Of a stretch of 64,000 nucleotides of DNA, positions 21,831 to 31,765 are shown piece after piece (position 1 is the first letter of the stretch; every line of letters starts with the position of its first letter). The notes below the pieces were generated by a model. It made no database searches and had not been told where the DNA came from. It saw only the letters and a program-made list of their open reading frames with translations. The position numbers were made by a program, and so were the translations under genes. The stretch is from Panorpa germanica (Eukaryota; Arthropoda; Insecta; Mecoptera; Panorpidae), in the NCBI GenBank assembly GCA_963678705.1, contig OY783220.1:3555001-3619000 (forward strand), given 5' to 3'.

Positions 21831-22559
21831 GGTTCTAGGTTCAGATTACGTCGCTTGGTCTCTAATGCAGAGCTCCATACGCATTCCAGAGTCTTAGAGT
21901 GCAATATCGCTAACACTAATAGGTAACATTTAAATAATAACACGGTGTGGTAGATATTGTGCAATGAACAATTCTGCATGTTGCTCGCGTTATTTAGTTT
22001 ACAAGTCTTTTAGTACAAGGATGAAGTACCTGAGTTTTTATCTGAGTAATTTCAAATTATCTATTTCAAAGCTATACTTTTAGATCTGTACTTAAAAAGT
22101 ATATGACTATAGATTTAAGTGTGTGAAAGAGGTTGGGGGGAAAGTATAGGATAGACACAAAAACTTTAACATCAAATTAATAAATTGTATGAATTATTCC
22201 TAAAACTGAATGCTTTGTTAAGTTTTTCACATGAATAATTTTTTCCCAGTTATACAGTACTCAAGAGGAATTACTCGTATTTAATGTCGGTAGCGTTAGT
22301 GTGAAACCGTGTATTTTGGAATCCCAGTTTGGTCATAGTAAATACACGGAGTAAGCAAACATAGCAGACATAGTGGTCATTGGAGACGCAGTAGCGCACG
22401 CAGAAAAATAAGACAGGAGGGATTCTGCCGAATTTGCGCAATTAATCCTCTTGCACAGGAACCACAAATTATTTTAAGCATTGGTGTGATTAAAAATAAA
22501 CATGATGTTTGAAAAAGTGTTATTTCTACAAAAAACAAATTCTATGTGCTACTTTCTTC
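21831..22559. other. Intergenic, nothing recognised
   Basis: No exon, repeat or RNA gene that I can support. Confidence 0.4.
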
Positions 22560-22790
22560 ACTGTAAAAATATTGGTTGATGCCTGTTTCTTAGACTAAGG
22601 ATGCACTGCGAAAAGAAATAGCGTGAAATAAATTCGTAGTTCTGTAATGCATTGAATTATATATAAATGTACACGTACTTTGCACGCACATTGATACAAA
22701 TTTGCAAAAAAGATACAAAATTGAGTCTTTTAGTCTAACAAGGAAGCGTCAAAAGAATTTTTCGACCAATTATTTTTACAGAGCAGCTAT
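22560..22790. repeat. Dispersed repeat F, copy 1
   Basis: CTGTAAAAATATTGGTTG, TTTCTTAGACTAAGGATGCA and AATAGCGTGAAATAAATTCG, with GATACAAATTTGC further on. Same order in 60233-60475. Unknown family. Confidence 0.5.
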
Positions 22791-23734
22791 TACCATTGCT
22801 TACAAGAATTTTTTTATTCTTTTGCTTTTGCCGATGCTACAAGTTGCGTTAAAGAAAATTTTCCTTTAGTGGTATACCAGTTATGTACCATTTAAAAACA
22901 CGTTGACACCACGGATTTTTTCACACAGTACGCTACTGTCAGCGTACGGTCCAGTCATCGAGCATCCCACCCACTGAATGTGTGTCCCATACATTTGAGG
23001 CTTCCTTGGGAGTTATCAGGACGCATGAAGGGCAACACAGGATAGAAATCACACATATGCCGCGTATTGAATATTGAACAGCACTCTAGTACTCCACCGC
23101 GACGCCGACGCCGCCATCACTGATGATAACAGTAGAATTGACGATGCTCCAACGCTGCGATTCAAACACTGATCGGTTATATTCGTTTGGTGAAACCCTA
23201 TAGAGGATATATCGGTTTACGGTCTGTATTTATAGGCATTTGGGTATTTGGAATTGGAAATTCAGTGGGAGATTCCGTTCACAGGATTTACTCTGTGTAA
23301 TATATGTACAAGTGGATCTGCTTACTTCATTGAGTATTAATAACAAAAATGTTGAAATAAAACTCTTTTTTTAATGGATGGCATCAGTGCCGGATTAGCC
23401 ATATAGCAGAAGCCCACGCCTAGAAGAGAAAATGTTCACCTTGTAAAATTATGGTTTAAATATTTTTCTTTAGCTCTAGCATTAGAGCAGCACAGACGCG
23501 TGAGATACTGGGTTATACCATCCTTAATCCTTCCGGTTTTGTACTTTTTTACTTTTTGATATTTGCGTTATTTAAAAAATTTCACAGTAAATACTGTATT
23601 ACTTTTGGTAATACAATGAAACTACATGAAGCGATCCTTTATTCGTATAAACTACAATTTTGTAAATTGTAAAAGTAATGCGCAAGCACTCGGTGTAACA
23701 AGACTGCTACAAATATAATGAAATTACAATCATA
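22791..23734. other. Intergenic, nothing firm
   Basis: A GC-richer patch at 22920-23180 includes a CGACGCCGACGCCGCC run. No frame or splice pair is convincing. Confidence 0.35.
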
Positions 23735-24245
23735 TTTTTGAAAGAGGCCCTGCTAATTTTTAAAACGATACTGAAACCTGTCTGGACTTACGGCATTGAA
23801 CTCTGGGGAACATCACGTGTTTCAAACATAGAAATGCTAGAAAGATTTCAGTCAAAGACAGTAAAAACCATTATAGATATCTCGTGGTATATAAACAACA
23901 AATACATAAACCATGACTTCGGCATTAGAACTGTAAAAGAAGAAATTAACAAATTCCGCCAAAGATACCAGCAGCGTCTAAACAAGCATCCTGACTATCT
24001 ATCTGTTAATTTACTAGATAAACATACGTCTGACTTTAAAAGACTAAAAAGACATAGTGTGTTAGAGCTACTACAACGTTTTTAATTGTCATTCATAGAT
24101 ACAGCCGTCACTGGACGAATATTTCTTATCTAGGTCAGTTTTCATTTTCAGCATAGGTAACTTTACTTTTACTTATTGTTACAGATTGTAACGTGGCATA
24201 TTATTACAAAATAAAAAAGAGAGGCCCTATTCTGGTTTAATCCAG
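23735..24245 (+). pseudogene. Jockey-like LINE ORF2 C-terminal remnant
   Basis: A 115-residue open frame (23738-24085) matches the region after the reverse transcriptase of Jockey-clade non-LTR elements. It shows IFKTILKPVWTYGIELWGTS, then an ERFQSK..I motif, TVKEEI.KFRQRYQQRL..HP, and a terminal LKRHSVLELLQRF. The stop is followed by a UTR rich in AATAAA-like sequence to about 24245. The catalytic domains are gone, so this is a 5'-truncated insertion with an undamaged tail. The apparent first Met is not a true start. Confidence 0.75.
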
Positions 24246-24553
24246 CTCTGGATCGTATGAATGAAATAAAGATTCTTTCCCATTTTACAGAGAAATATTC
24301 CCTTGATATTAGCTAGTTTAAATTTCAGAGTTGTTCCCGTCTTACGTCAAGTGCACACACACACAACATAAACGAATGTCAAATAGTATGCGAAGCTGTA
24401 TTACACACATAGATTCATCTGTTACATAATTAATACATACACATTCCTGCTGTAAATCTTCTGTTAGTACGAGTCAATTTATCCTATTTACGTTATATAT
24501 GTACTGCGTTACTGTAAAAACTATAAACTTCCACTAAACAAAAACTTAGGATT

Positions 24554-24742
24554 GACAACACAGTGTGCGAGAGCATTGATATTTGACGTAAGACATCTGT
24601 CTCTTCAGATTCAATTTCTATCAGTATTATCAGATTAAATTGATTATATATAACCGTAAACTTATTAGGGAGAAGTGTAACTCACATATATAATGCCACG
24701 ACACATAAATTCTGCCAGGCCAATGTTAAATAAATTAAATTT
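24554..24742 (+). mobile_element. SINE copy, diverged, 3' deleted
   Basis: GACAACACAGTGTGCGAGAG starts the tRNA-like head. The B box is mutated (AGATTCAATTTCT). The body is ATTAGGGAGAAGTGTAACTC, and the end is GGCCAATGTTAAATAAATTA AATTTG. Part of the region before the tail is missing. Confidence 0.75.
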
Positions 24743-24787
24743 GAAAAGAATAAACATGTTGTCATAGTTGACAACATTCATTGCTGT

Positions 24788-24923
24788 AACTTCATGACGA
24801 TGATGGTGGTCTTCAAAGTCATATGGTGCTGGGTCAGGAGAATAAGGCGGGCGTTGTACTTTGCTATAAACGTATTGACACACAATGCAGTGTAAAGTGG
24901 CGTGTTGTCCTGATAAGAAGCTC
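24788..24923 (-). pseudogene. Mariner-type transposase remnant
   Basis: The minus strand reads HATLHCIVCQYVYSKVQ then RPPYSPDPAPYDFE. The PPYSPD.AP.DF motif is the hallmark around the last catalytic Asp of mariner (DD34D) transposases. Nothing before or after is alignable: the upstream part runs into the modular element at 24924, and the downstream part ends near the SINE. The consensus Leu in PDLAP is Pro here. Inactive fragment of about 45 codons. Confidence 0.65.
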
Positions 24924-24989
24924 GGGTAGAAAATGAATCTTGGAATTAGCAAGTTTTAAACTTTCGCTCTAAGTCCATTTTCTACCTGG
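24924..24989. mobile_element. Modular short element, 1-unit form
   Basis: GGGTAGAAAATGAATCTTGG at the left and CCATTTTCTACCTGG at the right are inverted termini around one shortened unit. It is the smallest of three relatives (20421, 36334). Confidence 0.65.
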
Positions 24990-25009
24990 ATGGAATATTC
25001 GTACCTTGA

Positions 25010-25300
25010 CAGGAAACTTAGAGAGCATGAACAGAGAATCCGTTTTCAAAAACGAACAAAATACTTTCGGTTACAAGACCCACTCTGCGACACCTGTAAC
25101 AAATAATAGAACAGAGGAACACCTACTCCTACAATGTAACTAATTCAACCATATAAAACAAAACCTACAACTGGACAACAACATTACTGACCTACATAAA
25201 GACATGATTCTAATATAAAAAATTTACAGAGATACCCACACCACTAAACTAATTAACTCCATATAATAAATAAGACTAAGAAAAGACTCTGTAATTATAA
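25010..25300 (+). pseudogene. LINE ORF2 C-terminal relic
   Basis: A broken plus-strand frame reads RIRFQKRTKYFRLQDPLCDT CN, then TEEHLLLQCN. This is the cysteine/histidine region common at the C-terminus of non-LTR retrotransposon ORF2. In-frame stops occur soon after (LILI., near 25216). No tail was found. Clade not assignable. Confidence 0.5.
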
Positions 25301-25329
25301 TATCCTTATAATATATACGAGTATAAGAC

Positions 25330-25470
25330 ATTTTAGGAATTGTAAATTTTTAATTAAACTTATGTGTTGCTCCGAAATCAAAGACTTTTATTTTAGTAAA
25401 TTTACATACACATTATAATAATTACACTGTTTAACTTAAATCATACTATCTTACCTGGAATCACGAAAAA
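25330..25470 (+). repeat. Dispersed repeat J, copy 2
   Basis: TTAGGAATTGTAAATTTTTA, TTTATTTTAGTAAATTTACA and TGTTTAACTTAAATCATACT. Same strand as 12633-12860. From here to 25950 there is AT-rich sequence with no gene. Confidence 0.65.
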
Positions 25471-25971
25471 TCAAATAAAAAGAAAAGTCGCTACTTGCCA
25501 TCACGTTTTCCTACCCTACTGTGTGAATACCTTTTCCATAAAATAAAATTAAAATGTAATTTAAATATATCTATGTACTCGTATTATTCCCACTTTGTTC
25601 ATTTAATACCTTTTAGCGCAATATATTTTCTTAAAAGATAAAGTCATTTTTTTTTTGTATTTTATTCTAAAATAGTTTTATTACATTTATTTATCTTGAT
25701 ATATTTTCTTCTTTTTCTTTTTTTTTTGTTATTGTCACAGTCTACTTTCAATTGAATTTCTCTCAATTGATATTACACCCTTTCTAAATTCGTATACCCG
25801 TATTTCGAAGTACATACAGGGAATATTTTCAATATTCTGTTCATTCCAGTCCACATCATATCTGTACTCCACGTATCAATGTCGGGAGCAGAAGAATGAG
25901 AAACTGAGAATGTTTGAACACTATAAGGAAATTGAATGGTACGTATGTATATATATATATATATATATATA

Positions 25972-27611
25972 CTAGCGGACCCGACAGACGTTGTCCTGTA
26001 CACACGTCTTTAATTTCATACTTTTTTTAATGAGCTGAAACAATCTGGACCGCTTTGATGAAAATTATTAATGAAAAGTTATTACTTTGTTAAATAAATA
26101 ACAGCATCGTAAATGAAAACTTTAACTCATTTTAATGAAAGGTGAAAAAGCTTGCACTCAAAACATTTTATAACATATATATTTATTTATTTTTAATTTA
26201 CAAAAACTTAATTTAGCGTAATGCCATTGGATGTACAATATTTTTAGTTAGTCCATGAGGAGTATAAACAAACAAACTCGATGATTTTCCAAAATGTCCA
26301 CAATTTCTCGTTCCTCCATCTGTTCTATATGGTTGTAAACGCAGCGTAATTTACGAATTTTCCGTAAAAATAATTTCGATTGAGATGTGATTCCAGCTAA
26401 AAGCGTTTTTAAAGGTTCTGGTGGTGCTTTTAGCGGTGGCAGTGATATTTTTCCAGATGCGCAACATAAACCAGCTGATTCACCTTTGTACTTGAAAGCA
26501 TGACAATGTTGACACTCTTTGTCCATACTACCAATCGTGATCAATGCATGTGATGAATAATCTATTTCAGGATCATATTCAAACGCGAGACGATTAAGTG
26601 ATGCTCGTGCCAATGCTCGATTATCTTGTACTCGCTGTTGGTTACGTTCTCTATGTGCGTTGGTCGCTCGTTGACGTGCCTCTCGTTGTCTTAATGTATT
26701 AGCACGAAGACGTTGAGCACGTTGCTCTAAATTTTCATTTGCACGTGTACATGCAGCTCGATCTCTTAAATTTACATTATCCATAGAATGTTCTTCTACT
26801 GTTCTATTCAATCGATGATCATGAACTAATTGCGCGTGCTGAGTACGTCGACCAATATTTCTTGCTCTTCCACGAAGACGTGGCATTTTTCTACAAAAAT
26901 AAAATATTGCAAAATAATATACAATTAATATGAGTTACTTATTGATAATGAATTTTTAATTAATTAACTCAAAAGATTTATTATGACAAATTTTAGATAA
27001 AGAACATGTAATCGCATTTTATGAGTTTTTTTATTTAATATCTCCAAAAATGAATTAATTGTCAATAAAAATAATTAAAAAAATTCAATCCTCTAACTAC
27101 ACAAATAAACTTGAAGGTTATGTTGGTTGTTAATAAACGCATGATAGCGCCATCCGTCGAATCTGATGTAAAACATTCCAAAATCAAAAACTCCTTACAA
27201 ATAAAAATTAATTAAAAAAACATCTGAATTCACAAAATTATTTATACACACTTCAAAACTCTTTAAAAAATAATTACATTTAATATTTTAATCAGCACAT
27301 GAATTGAATAACAAAATTTTTTTCAAATTAATCGTAGCACCATCTGTCGGGACAAACTAAAATTGAAATAGAATAATATTGAATGCGATGATAGCGCCGT
27401 CCGCCGGATCTAATGTAAAACATTCCAAAATCAACAACTCCTTATAAATAAGAAATTAATTGAAAAAACATTTTCCAGTAGACCAAACTGTAAATCTAAA
27501 CCATTCTCGAATCTCCACGAACACACACAAAAAATTTCATCAAAATTGGTCCAGTCGTTTAGGAGGAGTTCAGTCACATACACACGCACACAAGAAATAT
27601 ATATATTAAGA
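25972..27611 (-). mobile_element. Helitron, internally deleted
   Basis: On the minus strand the element begins TCTTAATATATATATTTCTT and ends GACAACGTCTGTCGGGTCCG CTAG. It is flanked by A on the 5' side and T on the 3' side, the A^T target expected of Helitrons. Length is about 1640 bp, against several kb for autonomous copies. It carries the N-terminus of the Rep/helicase protein and a trace of its C-terminus. Two similar segments (27141-27221 and 27388-27472, both with GATAGCGCC and ACATTCCAAAATCAA) indicate an internal duplication. A 349-bp relative lies at 33721. Confidence 0.85.
26248..26886 (-). CDS. Helitron Rep/helicase N-terminal fragment, 212 aa
   Basis: This ORF encodes the front end of the insect-type Helitron replication initiator/helicase. 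Residues 1-100 are a basic, Arg-rich low-complexity region. Residues 120-170 hold the conserved zinc-binding block with ECQHCHAFKYKGES and GLCCASGKISLPPL, then LKTLLAG. About residue 180 (LFLRKIRKLR) the normal protein would continue into the HUH endonuclease and helicase domains; here they are deleted. The last 30 residues come from sequence near the original C-terminus read out of frame. In the +1 frame the downstream bases encode TPHGLTKNIVHPMALR followed by a stop, which looks like the genuine helicase tail. It cannot be an active transposase. The start at 26886 is the first Met and fits the family. Confidence 0.75.
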   Translation of the reverse strand: MPRLRGRARNIGRRTQHAQLVHDHRLNRTVEEHSMDNVNLRDRAACTRANENLEQRAQRLRANTLRQREARQRATNAHRERNQQRVQDNRALARASLNRLAFEYDPEIDYSSHALITIGSMDKECQHCHAFKYKGESAGLCCASGKISLPPLKAPPEPLKTLLAGITSQSKLFLRKIRKLRCVYNHIEQMEEREIVDILENHRVCLFILLMD

Positions 27612-27631
27612 TATATATTAGCTATACCTAA

Positions 27632-27641
27632 TTCATTGTAG
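27632..27641. repeat. LINE target-site duplication, left
   Basis: TTCATTGTAG, identical to 33405-33414. Confidence 0.85.
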
Positions 27642-27658
27642 TTTTTTTTTTTTTTTTT

Positions 27659-27830
27659 ATTTATTTAGGCTTTGGCTTATTCAGCCTTCTTGCCATTGCT
27701 TTTATTTGTAAAATTATATAAAAATTTACATATAAATTATAATTGTTCTAATAAATACAAAACAAAATGATTCTTTTAAAAAATTAAACTTAAAATTAAA
27801 TACATACTAAATAAAATATTTTAACTTAAA
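27659..27830 (-). other. LINE 3' UTR
   Basis: AT-rich tail between the ORF2 stop and poly(A). Its last bases on the minus strand are GGCAAGAAGGCTGAATAAGC then CAAAGCC, with AATAAATAAA just before the A run. The inverted GGCT/AGCC blocks could form a small hairpin used for recognition by the reverse transcriptase (inference). The same end is seen at 1-95. Confidence 0.7.
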
Positions 27831-30800
27831 TTACACTTCTATATTATTTTCTATCACAAAGTTTGTTAATATTTCCGCCGTTGCTTCACTTGTCATTAAA
27901 CAGGACATATTGACTGGGAACTGTGTTACATTACATAAATCATTTAAAAGTCTATCAATTTTTGATGTTAAAAGATGACACCCTAGAATTATATGGTCCA
28001 AAGACCCTTCTTCTCCACATCTACAATTTGGTGTGTCTTTTATATTTATTTTGTATAGATGAGCTGGACATCTAGAATGCCCAGATTTCATTCGACAATT
28101 TGTTGAAATATATCTCCGTGAATGATTTTTATTAAACCATGTGGTTGTTGGAATTTTTTGATTCGCTGCAAAAAAAAATTTTCCAGTACTTTGACTTTTC
28201 TCATTATATATATTCTGCCATTCTGCCATACAATTTTCTTTAATTATTTTTTTGGAATCATTTATTGACCAATTTATTTCGATTATTTCCCCATCTACAC
28301 AAGCTTCTTTGGCCAGTTTGTCAGCCATTTCGTTTCCTTTTATGCCTACATGTCCAGGAATCCAAATAAGTTTAACATTGATATCATTTTTTTTCATTTT
28401 TAAAAGATATTCTTTAATTGAACATATTTTGTTATTATTATTGTTTTTGAATTTATTGTTATTTAAAGATACACAAACACTACGAGAATCTGTGAAGATT
28501 AATATATTTTTATTGTCAGTTTTTTGTATTATTTCTAGTAATTTCATAATTGCTGTTATTTCTGTATTATAAGAATTTGTGATGTTGTTAAGTTTGTATT
28601 TGTACTGTTGATCTGTATTATAATTGAAAATGCCAATTCCTCCAGTTTTAGAGTTTTTTTCGAATGAACCATCGGTAAACCATATACTCCAGTTTATATC
28701 ATCTTTTGTTATATATTCCATATATTTTTGATAAGTTATTTCCTTACTGTCATTCTTCTTGAACAAATTTATTTCTGTATGTATTGTTGTCATGCTTATT
28801 TCTAATGGAAATTTGAAAAAAGGTATAATGTTGTGTACCTCTAAGTTCAAGTTATTATATCTATCAAAACTAGTTAAAAGTGCCGGTTTTTTATGAGTTG
28901 TCCAATATGGTTTATTATAAAGAACATATAGTTTAGATAATCTTGTATTTAAGGGGCCACATGAGTTATGTCTGTTTTTACAAAAGAAACTGTCTGATAT
29001 TTGTTGTATTCTGATATTTACCGGAGGAATATTAGTTTGATAGTTGAGGATTTGGATTGGTGTTGAAACCATTGCACCTAATATTATTCTTAAACATTTG
29101 TTTTGTATAATTTCAATTTTTTTTAATCTTGAGTTATTTGCGGTGCAGATCATAGTACTAGAATAGTCAATATGCGGTCTAACAATAGCTTTATATATTT
29201 TTATTAAGGTTGTTGGGTGTGCGCCCCATTTGTATCCTGCTATACATCGCATCAAATTTAAGCCTTTTTGACATTTGTTAATAATATGTGCAATTTCTTT
29301 CGCCCAAGTGCTTTTCGTATCAAAGAATATACCCAGAAATTTGGTATTTGAAGTAACAGTTATATTTTTATTTCTGATGGTTATTTTTGGACTGCAGTTT
29401 ATTCTATGCCTTGTAAATATAACTATTTTACTTTTTTCTGACGATATATTTAATTTGATTTCCTTTAATAAAATATCTAGTTTTCTTAATTTCGATTGTA
29501 ATCTGTTTTGAGCTATATCTTGTGTATGACCCATACTATAAATAACCATGTCATCTGCATACATCAGTACTGTTGTGTTGTTATCTGATAATGTTGTTAA
29601 CTTTTCTGTGTATATGTTGAATAATAAGGGAGATAATATTGAGCCTTGTGGAATTCCGTGATTACATAGTATAGGACCAGTTAACTTATTATTGTATCTA
29701 ACTGTTATTTCTCTATTTTGGAAGTAGTTTATAATCCAGTTGGATATTTTGGAAGATATACCTATGTTTTCTACTTTTTCTTTTAATATTTTTAGATTAA
29801 CATTGTCATAAGCAGCTTCAATGTCAATGAAAGCAGCTATCATATAATGATTTTTACTGTATGTTCTTTGAATATCGATATTCAATATGTTTAAATTATG
29901 CTGTGTACTTCTTGTTTTTCTAAACGCAAATTGTAACTCAGGTAATCTTTTATGATGTTCGAGATACCACTCCAGTCTGTTTTTGATGATGGATTCCATA
30001 GTTTTGCCCATACATGATAGTAAAGTAATTGGTCTGAATGATTCTTCTTTGTTTGGATCTTTTCCTGTTTTTAATATAGGAACAACGATATGTTTTTTCC
30101 AGTCTAATGGTATATCAGCAGTGTTTAATGACAGATTGTATATTTGTGTAAGATGATTTATTGCATTGTCAGGTAAGTTTTGTATCATTTTGTAATTTAT
30201 TCTATCAAATCCTGTGCTACTGTTTTTATTATGATTTAACGCGAATTTTACTTCATTTTTATTTATGTTATTATCTAGAAAATTATCTTTTACGATGGTG
30301 GTGGTAGTAATATTTAAATTGTTGTTCTGTGGAAATTTTTTTTTAATGAATTCTTCTATTAAATTTTCATTATCACTTATCCTTTTAGTACTATAGCTTT
30401 TATTGTTAATTTTTCTTATATTATTCCAGACAATGTTGGTTGTTGTGTTTGGGTTTAAATTCTCGCAGAAATTTTGCCATTCTATTTTTTTTCTGGCTCT
30501 AAAATATCGTCTGGTTTTAGCTTGATGTTTTTTATAATTTAAATAATTCGCCATTGTCATGTTTTTATTAAAAATAGTTAGTGCTAATTTTCTTTGAGCT
30601 ATCATTTTATTGCACTCAGTGTCCCACCAAGACGGTTTTATTTTATTAGGAGTTATATTATACAATCTGGTAGATGGGATATGTATGTCTGCCGAATTAT
30701 TAATAACATCTCTAAATTGGTTGTATTTGTTTTCAACATCTTGGGGATTACTTGTGATTCCATTTGTGCTAAGGTTTGAAATTCTGCTTTCTATTTCAAG

Positions 30801-31559
30801 GCTATATTTCTCCCAATCTACTTTTCGGAAATTTCTCCTCGTTAAATATTCAGATGTACGGTAACGGTCTTTATTATAGTCATTCAAACAGAAAAAAATT
30901 GGGTAGTGATCACTACCTAAGCTATCTGCAAGAACTTGCCACGAAGTAATTTGTTGTGTTAACGTCATTGATACCAATGTGAGATCCAATATACTGTCCC
31001 TTGTACTGAGATTGCTTACTCTAGTTGGTTTATTATCGTTGATAATATTTAGATTTTCGTTTTCTATGAAATCTAACAATTCGTTACCTTCATACTGACT
31101 ACCTGGACAATTTATATCCCAAGCAAGATTAGTCGCGTTAAAATCTCCAGCAAGTATAACAGGAACATCTATTTGTTGTTTTATCTGTGACCAATTAGAA
31201 TTAGATAGTTTATGATTCGGTTTAGCATAGATTGATAAAATACATATTACATCAGTTTCGTTATGTGTTAAAATTATTCCAACTATTTCGACCGAATTAA
31301 ATGGGTTATTTAGCATTACTCGTTTATATTTTATAGATTTATGAATCAAGATAGCAACACCCCCGTGGGGATTATAGTTTGTATTCTGTATCCTATCTTC
31401 TCTTTCAATAAAATAACCTTTGATGTTGAAATTGATATTTTTTGTTAAAAACGTTTCTGATAGTATGCATATATGTATGTTATGCTTCTGTAACATATGT
31501 TGTAGTTCCTCTTTAATATATCTGACTCCTCTGCAATTCCATTGAATAAAATTTATCAT
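27831..31559 (-). CDS. LINE ORF2: endonuclease, reverse transcriptase, RNase H (1242 aa)
   Basis: Replication protein of the LINE: it nicks the target, then reverse-transcribes the element RNA there. Residues 1-222 are an APE-type endonuclease with N8, E35, D139/N141 in GDFNA, D192 and SDH at 216-218. Residues about 480-760 are the reverse transcriptase: FRPITLLS near 508, FIDIEAAYD with D579, GIPQGS at 635-640, YADD at 667-670, FLGIFFD near 741. Residues 957-1090 are RNase H with D963, E1000, D1024, D1080 and H1070, a full catalytic set. The C-terminal motif CRCGEEGSLDHIILGC spans 1179-1194. The Met at 31559 directly precedes the endonuclease fold, so the start is secure. Length is normal for such elements. 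No stop or frameshift is seen. How it is translated after ORF1 (206 bases upstream) is unknown. Confidence 0.93.
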   Translation of the reverse strand: MINFIQWNCRGVRYIKEELQHMLQKHNIHICILSETFLTKNINFNIKGYFIEREDRIQNTNYNPHGGVAILIHKSIKYKRVMLNNPFNSVEIVGIILTHNETDVICILSIYAKPNHKLSNSNWSQIKQQIDVPVILAGDFNATNLAWDINCPGSQYEGNELLDFIENENLNIINDNKPTRVSNLSTRDSILDLTLVSMTLTQQITSWQVLADSLGSDHYPIFFCLNDYNKDRYRTSEYLTRRNFRKVDWEKYSLEIESRISNLSTNGITSNPQDVENKYNQFRDVINNSADIHIPSTRLYNITPNKIKPSWWDTECNKMIAQRKLALTIFNKNMTMANYLNYKKHQAKTRRYFRARKKIEWQNFCENLNPNTTTNIVWNNIRKINNKSYSTKRISDNENLIEEFIKKKFPQNNNLNITTTTIVKDNFLDNNINKNEVKFALNHNKNSSTGFDRINYKMIQNLPDNAINHLTQIYNLSLNTADIPLDWKKHIVVPILKTGKDPNKEESFRPITLLSCMGKTMESIIKNRLEWYLEHHKRLPELQFAFRKTRSTQHNLNILNIDIQRTYSKNHYMIAAFIDIEAAYDNVNLKILKEKVENIGISSKISNWIINYFQNREITVRYNNKLTGPILCNHGIPQGSILSPLLFNIYTEKLTTLSDNNTTVLMYADDMVIYSMGHTQDIAQNRLQSKLRKLDILLKEIKLNISSEKSKIVIFTRHRINCSPKITIRNKNITVTSNTKFLGIFFDTKSTWAKEIAHIINKCQKGLNLMRCIAGYKWGAHPTTLIKIYKAIVRPHIDYSSTMICTANNSRLKKIEIIQNKCLRIILGAMVSTPIQILNYQTNIPPVNIRIQQISDSFFCKNRHNSCGPLNTRLSKLYVLYNKPYWTTHKKPALLTSFDRYNNLNLEVHNIIPFFKFPLEISMTTIHTEINLFKKNDSKEITYQKYMEYITKDDINWSIWFTDGSFEKNSKTGGIGIFNYNTDQQYKYKLNNITNSYNTEITAIMKLLEIIQKTDNKNILIFTDSRSVCVSLNNNKFKNNNNNKICSIKEYLLKMKKNDINVKLIWIPGHVGIKGNEMADKLAKEACVDGEIIEINWSINDSKKIIKENCMAEWQNIYNEKSQSTGKFFFAANQKIPTTTWFNKNHSRRYISTNCRMKSGHSRCPAHLYKINIKDTPNCRCGEEGSLDHIILGCHLLTSKIDRLLNDLCNVTQFPVNMSCLMTSEATAEILTNFVIENNIEV

Positions 31560-31765
31560 TTTAACTGTTTTAATTAATTATTGATTTTTATATCTGTCCT
31601 TGGTCTTGTTGTTAGATTTATTTATATATTTTATTTTATTTTATTTTCTCTCCGTTTATATAATTATTGTTGATTTAATATTTTAGTAAATTTATTAAAC
31701 GATTAGGTTTAGTGATGTGAATAGATTTTTTTAAAAATAAACTTAATTTATATATCGATGTTTTC
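31560..31765 (-). other. LINE inter-ORF spacer
   Basis: A 206-base AT-rich gap between the ORF1 stop and ORF2 start, longer than the overlaps or short gaps of many LINEs. A 78-codon frame at 31675-31911 overlaps the end of ORF1 in another phase but has no recognisable content. Confidence 0.6.

Noticed and set aside
28252..31000. Several plus-strand frames across the LINE ORF2
   Set aside because: They are antisense to a clear ORF with catalytic motifs. Their hydrophobic content comes from the A/T bias of the complementary strand.
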